The notes beneath the pieces were generated by a model. It ran no database searches. It was not told the DNA's origin and saw only the letters and a list, made by a program, of their open reading frames with translations. Below are positions 1 through 11,700 of a stretch of 64,000 nt of DNA, piece after piece. A program made the translations under genes and the position numbers. The number at the start of each line of letters is the position of its first letter. Positions within the stretch are counted from its first letter, which is position 1. Origin of the DNA: Arenicola marina (lineage: Eukaryota; Annelida; Polychaeta; Arenicolidae); assembly GCA_964019135.1 (NCBI GenBank), contig OZ025257.1, positions 24,226,352 to 24,290,351 on the forward strand. The letters are read 5' to 3'.

Positions 1-250
1 TCCTTCACCTGCCTATATTTATACTGGTTGACAATTAAACCGGAACCTACATCTATGTGACTTCGCGCGAAAAGCTTTGATCGTTTAGAGTTGATGCCCG
101 AGTTTGTTCAGATTTCTTTTAGTCTTGATATTCGTAAACATATGAGAGGGCATTCTCAACCAAGTGAAATGCGCTCTATAAGATAACAATATCACCGAAC
201 CAGAACAGTTTATTGTACCGTATGGCTTCGGGTCTATAGTACATTGAAAA

Positions 251-304
251 AGCGAGAGGCTTTCTCTGATTGGCCGAGCGAGAGGCTTCCTCTGATTGGC
301 CGAG
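251..304. repeat. Tandem duplication of about 28 bp
   Basis: Two adjacent copies of a unit reading GCGAGAGGCTTYCTCTGATT followed by GGCCGA are seen directly. Confidence 0.8.
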
Positions 305-499
305 CGGGATGCTTTCCTCCGAAGTTATATATTTAATAAAACGGAAGCAATCATATATTATTAAAATGGCGCGGGGTGAGGGTTAATGGTTAAGAGCTGC
401 AATTTAAGGAAAGACAGAACTTTTAGATCCTAGAAAAGATTTAAAACAGCCGCAAAATGTCATTTAAGCGGCACATATTTGCATACCTAACCATATATA

Positions 500-620
500 G
501 CCTAGTGACCGCTCCCACACATAAGGGCTAAATTGGGCGAAGGAACGACGATGACGAATAAACGAAAGGCCGGGCCGGAATCGAACCCAGGATCTATTGA
601 TCTGCGGTCTAGTGCACAAA
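500..620 (-). mobile_element. tRNA-derived SINE, minus strand
   Basis: The reverse complement contains a tRNA-like head (CTAGACCGCAGATC, then GGGTTCGATTCC resembling a polymerase III B box) followed by the family core GCCCAATTTAGCCCTTATGTG. The same head-plus-core arrangement recurs at 10258-10415 and 11125-11302. Confidence 0.65.
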
Positions 621-800
621 CTACAAAAAAAAAGATTGGGTGTTCCTGACCCCCGCCCCCCCCCCCTCCCTCCCCCGCACACACTAGACGCCAGTGTATT
701 CATTTGTACCGACATGTTCTTCAGATATATATGAAATAATTAGATCATATATAATAAATATATAAAATGAACTCCATGAAAAAGCAGCGGAGTTATTTAC

Positions 801-1092
801 TGGCACCAAATATGATTGCCCCTCAAATACAATTTATAAATATCTAATGCTGGTACACCAATTCCGCCACACAGGTTCGCAGTTATTGTTTATTGTCTCC
901 ATTGAGGCTTGCGGGTCCAGACAATACACCCAGGGCGGGAGGGACGCCTTACAACTCCATGCCGTTACCCCCTCAACATGGCCAAATGGCACCAAATATG
1001 ATTGCCCATCAAATACAAGTTATAAATATCTAATGCTGCTACAACCATTTCCGCCAGACTGTATGCCGTTACCCCCTCAACAGATCAATGGG
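801..1092. repeat. Interrupted direct repeat, about 60-bp units
   Basis: The segment 801-860 (GGCACCAAATATGATTGCCC onward) recurs at 988-1046. A second pair (ATGCCGTTACCCCCTCAACA) occurs at about 958 and 1062. The layout suggests a local duplication. The open frame crossing it is not recognisable as a gene. Confidence 0.7.
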
Positions 1093-2195
1093 TTTCTACA
1101 TTGCTCGGGACCTTCTCTTATGTGGGCGTGTGGTATGTTTGAATACCACGGGACCGAAGCTAGTTTGATGAGGGAAAGAATTACATAATTCGAATTAGGA
1201 AATGCCAAGAAAACGTTTATTATCAAAGGTGGGGTTCATAAAGCCACGCACAGCGTAGTGGCGAGCCAAACGGTAAAGAATAAGGTGCACATCAACAAGC
1301 AGATTTCATGGACGAATAGTAAATATATCATCGCCATTACAGAGATGGCGGGTGGGAAGTAGAGAAACACTGATTTTCACGGATTGAAAGGAAACAGGAA
1401 AATAAAAGCGTCCTTGTTCTGACTGACCGGAAACGGAAAGAGCTAGTAACCTATTAGTTGATATATATAGGCTTACAATGTAAGACTAAAAACCGTGAAA
1501 CATATAGTAACTAACCCCCATAAATCCACAAATACGTGTTAACGTTGCAAAAACTCCTTAGGCCTATATACCTCCGGGATATGCCTCTGAAACTTCAAAG
1601 TGAGTCATGCTACATCTTCAAATGGAATGAATGGCAGATACCGGAGGTTGACAATGCATAATTCAATGGTGCGGAACTGGGGAAACCTGGTAAAGGGGTA
1701 GTCTATTCGCTGGCACTGCCGACCACCCCCACTCCTTTCCCCTTCACCTCCACACAACCCTCCCCTCTCTCCTCTTGTCATATGACCGGCTTTGGTGTCG
1801 TGAAAAACAAGATCGAGCGGCCATGAAAGAACCCTTCGTCTCTACCCTGGTTACCCAACCATACCCAACAGGCAAACATGGAATGCCACACGACCAACTG
1901 CTGCGGCTTGCTTTTCGCATGTTTTTGTGCATAGGACAGGGCTGGGAGGTGCGGGTGGAGGGAGAGTGAGAAGGGGGTGGGGGAAGTGGAGGGCGAGTGG
2001 GGGTGAGGAGAGTGGGAAGGTGGGGGGGGGGGAGGGGGTGGAGCGCGGTATATGGGTTTCAGCCTGCCTGTTGTATTGGGTAGACAGACATAGCTCACAG
2101 CGCGACCAACCTCCACCCCCCCCCCCCCCCGCCCCCCGCCCACCACACCTTCCAAAAGCCATTGATTGGCGGCGCTCTATGCGTCACCGTCGGTC

Positions 2196-2280
2196 GGTGC
2201 CTGTCCTGCCTGCTGGTCTACCTGCCGGCCAACCTGACGGCCAACCTGCTGGTTTACCTGCCGGTCTACCTGCCCCGGCC
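2196..2280. repeat. Degenerate 12-bp minisatellite
   Basis: Repeats of the type ACCTGCCGGTCT with variants follow one another for about 80 bp. Confidence 0.7.
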
Positions 2281-2420
2281 ATGAGCCATGCCCATTGTCG
2301 CCACCTGACAACCGAATGTTCCACCAACCAACCAGCGCGCAAGCAATGAACCATGAACGCGTTGTCTCCCCGACCTGCCCAGAAAACCGTGACGTCACGG
2401 ATTTGGGGTTGCCTAGAAAT

Positions 2421-2445
2421 CTACATACACACACACACACACACA
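2421..2445. repeat. (AC)n microsatellite
   Basis: An uninterrupted ACACAC tract of about 24 bases. Confidence 0.9.
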
Positions 2446-2746
2446 TATTTGAGCCGTCGCTGGTTCACGCCACTGCGAGCCACCAGTCAATGGACCGTGA
2501 CGCTTTGCCCTGAAGACGTCCTGACCAACGGCCCATATGATCCGATCGCCTTCTCGTTAACACCAGGCGGTTCACGCTCTGCATATACATACTAACACCC
2601 CAATGATGGCAATTACACATGGAATATAACCTGAAGAGTACTCGACATGTTTTAAAGCAGCGTTTTCGTCGCACGAAGAGTTGTTCTATTTGGATTTAAC
2701 GTCCCGATATCATTCCGAGGATCGTCCGCGGTGAAGTACCTGCACC

Positions 2747-2760
2747 ATGCCGGACGAATC
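2747..2760 (+). CDS. KIF28: Kinesin exon 1 (initiator, 14 coding bases)
   Basis: ATG CCG GAC GAA TC followed by the donor GTAAGT. It codes MPDE and two bases of the serine codon completed by exon 2. The coding part is very short, but the phase fits and the next exon begins the motor beta-1 strand. Confidence 0.8.
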
Positions 2761-5700
2761 GTAAGTCAAACTGTCAACAACCAATTGCGATTAATGTCTT
2801 TTTAACTCGCCAATTAATGTTGAGTGCACTTGATGTTTTCAATCACCGGCACTCGATTTATGGCCGGGATGGATGTCCTGGGGCCGGTGTGCCTATACGT
2901 TATATATAACACTATATACTGTTCTACATGGCATATACACAGTAGCCTCAGGACGTCTATCCCATGTATCGATTGCCCGTGTTTTCAATGAGCGTGTTTT
3001 TTAGTGAGTGCTATACTTAACGGTCATCGTTCGTTTTTTATTTGTATTCCAGGGTCAAAGTGGCGGTGAGGGTTCGGCCCTTCAACCAGAGGTAAGTGGC
3101 AGTCGATCTATAGGTCTGTCAATAATTATGCCTGCGGCTGTGTGATGCATCTCAATCGATAAGTTCTAAGAGGGGATAGAGACTCTGTCAAGCTCTGTCA
3201 AGAGCGTTTTCGTGGGTAACAACCAAAAAACGTGCACATCGCAACAAGCAACAAGATGGTGGATCTATTATGTATAGCTGAATGCACAAGAAGCGTTTGG
3301 TAATGATATGCCAGACGTCCTAGGTGTGCAGGGGCGGGCGTGTGCAGGACTTCTTGAAAAGGGGGGGGGGGGGCACAATAATTTGTTCCACAAAGCATGA
3401 AAAAATGCTGATAAAAGCCTGACACGTAGGTGACCGTGGTGCACGTTACGTACTATTTGCACCCTTTATAATCGTTGGTAAAATAAAGAAAAGGCACATA
3501 AACTACGAAGCTAATTCCATTGTAATATATAAGGAAAAGCCAGGGGGTATGACATATGAAATGGGGGGGAGGGGGTGAGCACAGGTACACCTAAGGGTCT
3601 GAAAGGGGGGCACAGGGGGCACGTCACCCCCCCCCCCCCCACCCTCCCCGGGACACGCCCATGATATAGCCCCGATTTATGTCGTTAATGGTAACGACAG
3701 ACAGATAGACCGTCCATACGGCATACCAATATCAGCTATTATACAATAGATCAATAGAAAATCCGTAACAAGCCATCTAATGGGGCCATTCTTAATGGTG
3801 CCCGTTATTCTCTCAGGCTGTTATGCTCCTTGGCCGAGATCTAAGCAATGAGTGAGATATCACCAGTCGCACTAATATATAAGTAGAACATGCCGTATTT
3901 TGTAAAGCAAGAATGCATTATGCGGAGTTTGCCCCCAGTTATATCCTGGGTCTAACACCGTGCGTAATAACGCGACTGTCCCTTCGGTGTGCACAATAAG
4001 AGCCATTACACGGTTCGCCCCTGGCTTCGCCGCGTACCACAACGTTGATTAGTCCTGCACAATGGTTGAACCAGGTTAAAGTTGCATGTCGAGCTCTTTC
4101 CCGCCAGACTAAAGAGGTCAAAATACAAATAAGAATCCGTCCTTGAATCATTCAAGACTTCTTTTGTCTATACTCCACCCTTGCCAGACTGCCAAATAGT
4201 GTCTCCTAGCCTTGCCCGTTATATCAATTTACCACAAGTTTTCATTTTAGGGGTAAACGTCATCAGTTTGTGTGCTTCGCGATGCTTTGTTATAAGTAGC
4301 AGTACCGCGACCGAGTTCTGTGGTGTCCCGGGATAGACACGTTTGCCACACCATAGCCGAAACGGCGATGTTTATCAGGTTTTTGAATTTATAGCATAAA
4401 ACAATCGAGTTTTCTGCAAATTTTGATATAAATTTCGCCTAGGCTTAGTTTTGGCGGGAAAGAACTCGACATGCAACTTTAATAATCCCAGACATCGAGA
4501 CCACATGCCTACCAACTCAGGACCGCTGCATAGGCTAATCGAGTCGGTACTTCACACGTGCGACATGATTGTGCAAAACGCAAAGCAAATTGCGTGACAA
4601 ATTGCAAGCACGTCAAGGCATATATTGCAACACGGCATACAATCGCTGTATAATATTTACTTGCGTGTTTCTTATCCCACCTTCGCAGATGTCTGTGTAG
4701 AATAAAGATCTCATATCTTTCTTCGCAATGAGTTGGTTACTGCCGGAGACATCGCTACTTTGTATATTGACCCTTGCCACAGTCGCGTTATGACCAACAG
4801 TTGTCAAAGCGTCCCGCTGTTTGAAGCCACCTGACCTGGTACTTCCGGTCATAGAGTCACATTCGATTGGTTTTATTTTGGCCTGACTTACATCAGCTCA
4901 TATGCTTCTCAGCTCACTATCGATAATTACGATAGATGCAAGTGCCTTGGTATCTCTTTAATGCTATATGTCATCGCATATGAAAGCATTCCTTTCAAAG
5001 CATGGGGCTTCCCACTCTGCCGGAAGAGGGAGCTCGTTCCTCACATCATCTCTGCGTAACTCTACGTAACCATCAACCTCACATTTGACTTCAACGGTGC
5101 TGGGCCCACGACTGTTTTAAGAGAGTAGGCAGACATGCAGACGTTCCGTTGTATCGCGATGACAATGGAAGAGTTAGGCGAAATGATATTTCAAAATAAG
5201 ACGGGGTCAAAGCGCCTCACGCCTTTGACGCTTCACGCCTTTGACCTCAGTCGAATTAAAAAAACATAGTTCGAAAGTAGCATCGCTTCTAATTAATCAA
5301 AATGAATGCCTTCGTCTGGTTCGGTACCAGAAAAGATAGTGAATAATATATACCATCCTTGTTACCAGTAGCAAAGGCTAAACAGTGGTGTTTTTGACGT
5401 CAAACTGCGAATATATCTTGGATCAGACTAAGTTGTAAATTTCCGCGTACGAAGGATAATTCTGATGGTTAAATTTAACGCGGGGCAGAGGGACTATAAC
5501 GTAAGCGGAAGGTCCTCTGCCGGGAGATCGGGGGCTTCCCTAACTTAGTTGATAAGCGGGCTGTGCAGAAGATGAACAGGTCGTGGGTTCGCGCCCTGAT
5601 ATTCATGCATAAGAGGCACGTTTTATGCAACTCAACTTCATTGTACAAGGAGCTGGGTTCTTTGGCCCAGTTTAGCTTCTACATGCACAAGAGTGGACGA

Positions 5701-8700
5701 GCACCAGGACTATTGACAAATCTGGAGCGGGGGGTTCCGCGGGTACGTTGATGCCTGAGGGAGTGGACGAAAAGATAACCCTATGGAGTGGATTGTAATG
5801 ACGAAAAGATACAATTATAGAGCGGATATTTACAAATTTGCGGCCGGGGGATGGGGGGAGGGGGTATGAAAATGTGAGACGGTTGCCGCAAGAAAATACC
5901 TCTTCCGAGCCGATTTTGCGGCCTCGTGTATTACAAACGGGTTTAAAGCAAAAAAAATTCATTTCATCTAAAGCCACCTGAAACAAACCCAAAGAAATCC
6001 GTTCGTCATTTATTAAATGTTCTTGAATGATTCCCTGTTACAACTGGATGTGGCCATAGGATTTATAGCAGACATAATTGCTGGGCCTTTGCTTATTTGT
6101 GTAGGACACGCAATAGATGTGACAAAAATCGCACCCCGTGAAATATTAATGCAAGCATCGACTTTTCTGGGACTGTGAACATTTTAGAATAAATGACACT
6201 GAACAAATCGTTGGGCAACATATTAAGCCTCTGTCCAGTTTTATCACCTCTGCCAATTTGCATGGAATGGCATAAAGTTTACACATATATACATATACAT
6301 ATTACACTAATTTAAATCGTGGGAATTGCTGCATTCTATTAAGTATAGAAAATTAGATATCAATATGCTGTTATTTACTACTTATGTTCTCTCGCTGTTC
6401 ATTGTCAATTAGTGCTGTATTGTTGTTACTGCGACTGGCAATAACCCGGGTCAATAAAGATTAACATTATTAGAAATGTCGACAATCTGTGATTCTCAAT
6501 GTCTTCAGGGAGAAGGACCGCAAAGCCAAGCTGATCATTAACATGAAAGGCCAACAAACGACCATCAGGAACCCGGATCAACCAAGTAAGATATCCGATA
6601 TCCTATCAATCGTGTGATGGGTATCTGTCAATTGTGTGGTAATTACTCGATATTGGTGTGCGTACCATTGAATCCTGTATTCTATTGTCATCCTGAGAAT
6701 CATGTATTCTATTATCATCATGAGAATCATGTATTCTATTATCATCAAGAGAATCATGTATTCTATTATCATCAAGAGAATCGTGTATTCTATTATCATC
6801 ATGAGAATCGTGTATTCTATTATCATCAAGAGAATCGTGTATTCTATTATCATCATGAGAATCATGTATTCTATTATCATCATGAGAATCATGTATTCTA
6901 TTACCATCATGAGAATCATGTGTTCTATTATCATCATGAGAATCATGTATTCTATTATCATCATGAGAATCATGTGTTCTATTATCATCATGAGAATCAT
7001 GTATTCTATTATCACCATGAGAATCATGTATTCTATTATCATCATGAGAATCATGTGTTCTATTATCATCATGAGAATCGTGTATTCTATTACCATCATG
7101 AGAATCGTGTATTCTATTATCATCATGAGAATCGTGTATTCTATTATCATCATGAGAATCGTGTATTTTATTATCATCATGAGAATCGTGTATTCTATTA
7201 TCATCATGAGAATCGTGTATTCTATTATCATCATGAGAATCGTGTATTCTATTATCATCATGAGAATCGTGTATTCTGTTATCATCATGAGAATCGTGTA
7301 TTCTATTATCATCATGAGAATCGTGTATTCTATCATCATCATGAGAATCGTGTATTCTATTATCATCATGAGAATCGTGTATTCTATTATCATCATGAGA
7401 ATCGTGTATTCTATTATCGTCATGAGAATCATGTGTTCTATTATCATCATGAGAATCATGTATTCTATTATCGTCATGAGAATCGTGTATTCTATTATCA
7501 TCATGAGTTATGAATCCATTTTATCGCCCTCACTTGAGTGCGGTCTATTGTTTCAAACCCATTCCGCGCTCAGCGACTGGGCATCGATCCACGTGCCGTT
7601 AGGCTCTCATGTGGCCAGAGCACTCAATGCGAGCGCTCTAACCCACTGAGCTACCGGGCCGGCCCCCCCAAGGCCATGCCCATATCGTGTTGCACATGCG
7701 GACGGCTGCAAATCAAACCAATCAACGGATGAATCCCACGGACTCTCGGCTTATCTATGAGGGGGTATGGGCGGGGGGGGGGGGGGCGTTGGACACGGTA
7801 GTTCGCAGTTTACTGAACCAGTAAAAGTCAAGATGGCTGGACAGTAAATGGGTCTCTAATCCTTGATGACGAATGTGACTGAACGAGTTTTCTAAATTGT
7901 GACTTATAATTATGACGCCATAACATGTAGCCCGCTAATCCATAGAGGATTATATCTAAGTTACACCCAATCCCGTGCACTTTATGTGTATGTGCTTTAC
8001 ACGTGTCCCATACAGCCAGGGTTCATTCACTCAGTCAGTGTGTCTGCGGGGCTTATACACCGTTGTCAGTACACCCACTATGCTATTGTATGTAGCGTTA
8101 GAGTCCCTCAAGTAGTGATGCCCGTATACTGCCGTATTAATGGCTTTGCATTGCTTCGGTCACTGGGGGTTCCGAAGCAAGCGCTGCTAAGGATATTACT
8201 GCTTATATACATAACATAATGTGGAAGTATGGGTACATGGCAAAGGTAATCCGTCCCTACTATTGGCGGTCCGGGTAGGTGATGTGTTATACGTTAATAC
8301 ACCGTGTGGTTAAGCCGCTGAGACCGCGGGCTGTTGATGTATCGGCGTTAAGCGCTTTAATCCATGGCCATGCGGTATAACCGGCTCTGACGGTGGCGCC
8401 CCTAGCGGCCCGGCACTGCGACAGATCTGGTCGGGGGGGGGGGGGGTGGGGTCAGCCCCCCTCAATCGCCGCAGACTCTGGTTTCGCCCCACGTTCCCAA
8501 TACGAGCCGTCCCTTCCCCCTCTCGAAATGTCACTCGCCATTAACAACTCCGATAAATAAATACATGTCTAGACTTCACTGTCTGCTAAATTGGTTTAAT
8601 TTATTGGGTTTTGTTTATATTTCAGACGAAGAACCGAAACGGGTAAGTTCTGCTTCCGCCAAGTATGGCGGTTAATTAATTCAGTTGATGATAAACCTAT

Positions 8701-11700
8701 ACAAATATGTTCTAAACTGCTATGAAGACAAGCTGAATGCGATAATAATGACAGATGTAAAATGTAAATTGTTTTATCTTTAGCATTCCCTGTGATTTTG
8801 GTTATAGCGCTTCTCCTTCTTGGTGTGGCATCAGCATACTCCTAGATTAGATAGTTAAAGAGTTCGTGTCACTAGTGTAGTGTCAGACTGAACTTTGTTC
8901 TCGACAATTAGACATATCATATCCAGGCAACATCAGTAAATGCACAAACAAAGTTCTCCATCAGGTAGAGTTGATTTGGCGTGGCCCCAACTAATTATCG
9001 TGCATTAATGCCTTAATATGCGTTAATAAAGCCTTAATCTGTATTAATTATCTATTATTATGCCGATGACGTTGTTACTTTTAGGGTCAAAATTAGTGGT
9101 TACTATGTGATTTAACCTCTCTCATTTCTCTCTCCCTATTCGTGCTGCATCCCTTACTACGGGTTACACAGTTTACCTTTGACTATTCTTACTGGTAAGT
9201 ACAATGTACATTACCATTGGTGTATGTATGTTCAGACCGCATTCGTAACAGATTTTTAGTACTATGATTTTCTCGTTCGTTAAAAGTGTGTCCGGGGAAG
9301 TATAACTGATGGCGCTGATGATGGCTTCATTCATTAAGTAGCACTCATATCGTCGCACTCTTTAAATGGCACTCATTACGTATCACTCATTAAGTATCCC
9401 GCATTAAGTATCACTCACATTATGACCTTCCTGATGGCTCATAACTCACATTACAATCTACAGCATTGCCCTGTAATGGTGTTCCACTTGTGCAAACTAT
9501 ACCCGAAAAGACCAAACAAGATGTTACAAAAACGGAGGAATGTTTTTATACTCCAAATATTGTCCAGTAACCACCAGAGATCATGCAGGTAGATTTGTTG
9601 TTTTGTGCAAGAAAAAGATGCATCCCCTTCGCAGACCCCGCGGGCGTAGCTCCGCGCCCCTTCTAGCTCGATACGACCTTCTACACACTTAAAATGGCCC
9701 TTCCCGCGGGTCAATATGGTCAAGGGGTAGCGAACGTACTCGACTGCAGACCAAGGTTAAAATCCAACCTGTGCCTTGGGGCCCTTTTCACTCGTTTATA
9801 TATATATCATGATCCCTGTGGGGTTCTTTGGGCCATTCAGCCCATGGGTGCAAAAAGGTGGCCCAGAACGCCAATCCATCACCCATGCATGGCCCTTCCC
9901 ACGCAGCCATTCAAACCCTGCGACGAGGCGCCTCGGAGACCTGTAATCCGTGATCAGTCGTCCTTGGCGACGCGATGCGGAAACGAGAACACATTTACCA
10001 CGGGGATTAGTTTCCGAGGTCCATTGGATGCATCGATCGGCTCTTTGGTCTGTTGTGTCTGAGGCTGATCCAGGGTGATCCTGCTACAACCCCCCCCCCC
10101 CCCATCCAGGTGTGGGAGCAGCTCCCGGGTTGATCTCATCTCCTACGTGGTCTATACCCTGACGACAAACATAGGCCGTGAAAGTTTTTCATTATCGCCC
10201 AAGCAATATACATCATGCATGTAACACTGAATTGCGTTCATACTTAAATTCTCGGTCTCCCTGGTGTTGTGGTTAGCGCACTAGACCGCAGATCAATAGG
10301 CCCCGGGCACCAATTCTGCGACATGTTCATCCCTTCATCCTTCATCTTCCCGGGAGGATCCTTGGCCCAGTTTAGCAATTATGTGCCCAAACGCGGCCTA
10401 AAAACACCGACATTTTGTCTATACTTCGCACGCGTTCCTCTGTGACACCCTGCATCAACTCCTTTCGTGGCCAAATCTACAGTACGTGGTGTTTTGCACA
10501 GCCATAGCCATAGCCTATATTGGCAGGCCTCCTGACCTTCCACCCTTTGTGGAGAGCCGCCGTGGCTCAGTTGGTCATGGGGGCGAACCCTGGCACATTC
10601 GCCTGAGATATATTGATGTCATTCCACCCAGTTTTTTATTGCCACGGGAGGGTTCATGGCTCAATTTAGCCTTCATGTGAGCCAAATCTGCCTAAACAAT
10701 TATCGTTTTATATCTTTACATATATACCCCCCCACCCTCCCACACACACACACACACACTCGTCCGTCCCGTCTCCCTCCTTTGTCTTGTCATGCTACCG
10801 TCTGTCCAAAAGTTTTGTACGAGACAGAAGGGGACTCCCGTAAGGAGTTGTGAGACTTATGGACGGTACACTACATTGTCGCCAGAGTAGTCCCGCAGTG
10901 GCGAGAGTCCCACAGTGACGAAAGTCGCGTGTCGCCATTTACTCCTTCCAGACCCCTATGGGTTTCACGGTCGACGGCACTGTCATGAGCGTGACGAGCT
11001 AACAAGGAACTGATTGACAGCGGTCATGGGCACAATGGGATGGGAGACTGACCCTGAGGCCGCAGGGGAGAGAGAGCGAGTGACAGACAGAAAGAGAGAG
11101 AAGGAGGGAGAGGAAGGAATGGAATGTTGGTGTTTTAGGCCACTTTTGTGCACATACAGGCTAAATTGGGCCAAGGAACCTCCCGAGACGATGAAGGATG
11201 AAGGAATGAAACATGCCCCAGATTAGGTGCCCGAGCCCGGATTCGAACCCAGGACCTAGTGATCTGCGGTCTAGTGCGCTAACCACTACACCAGGGAGGC
11301 CCCCGAAGGAGGGAGAGAGAATGACAGACACAGACAGAGAGAGACCGGGAGAGAGACCTTGGGAACATGAGCTTACATTGTAAAAGTCAAGCTTTCCGAC
11401 GAAATACATCGCAAAGTGATATTTTGTACATGTAGTGGCGGATCCAAGGTAGGGGGTGGGGGGGGGGGGTGGTTAAAGTCCACCCCCCTTAAGCACGGGA
11501 TTGTTAAGGATTGTCAACGAAGTTTCAATGACCTTTATTGAGGAAGAATGCCGTATTTCCCCGCGAACTCAAGGCCATCTGAGGAAAGAAACCCCCCTCC
11601 GTCCCCGGTTGTGAAAAAAGAAGAAGATATATACCATAAGAAAAAGGGAAAAAAAGAAATAAGCAGGGCAGAACTGATTCGGAAGAGACCACACACGGAG

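Larger units (their letters stand above)
1..2746. other. Upstream flank of the kinesin gene, no gene recognised
   Basis: No coding exon is supported here. Open frames in this stretch come from G/C-rich low-complexity tracts (about 655-670, 1960-2035 and 2110-2150) and SINE debris. The last 40 bases before the ATG at 2747 presumably hold 5' untranslated sequence, but no TATA box or initiator can be called with confidence. The segment 203-250 resembles 30072-30125 (shared CAGAACAGTTTATTGTACCG-like stretch), so it is part of a dispersed repeat. Confidence 0.6.
3092..6508. other. Intron 2
   Basis: No gene is recognised. It contains a G-rich repeat (3548-3680), the TTAA-flanked MITE (4080-4478) and a SINE (about 5540-5700). 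The remainder is unique-looking AT-rich sequence. Confidence 0.8.

Noticed and set aside
6578..7649. Long open frames of about 300 codons on both strands
   Set aside because: They are products of a 27-bp repeat whose length is a multiple of three. The sequences are pure repeats in every open frame.
7555..7665. Possible tRNA gene
   Set aside because: Only a 5'-half-like segment with A-box resemblance; no complete cloverleaf. The same fragment recurs at 21500, so a SINE head is more likely.
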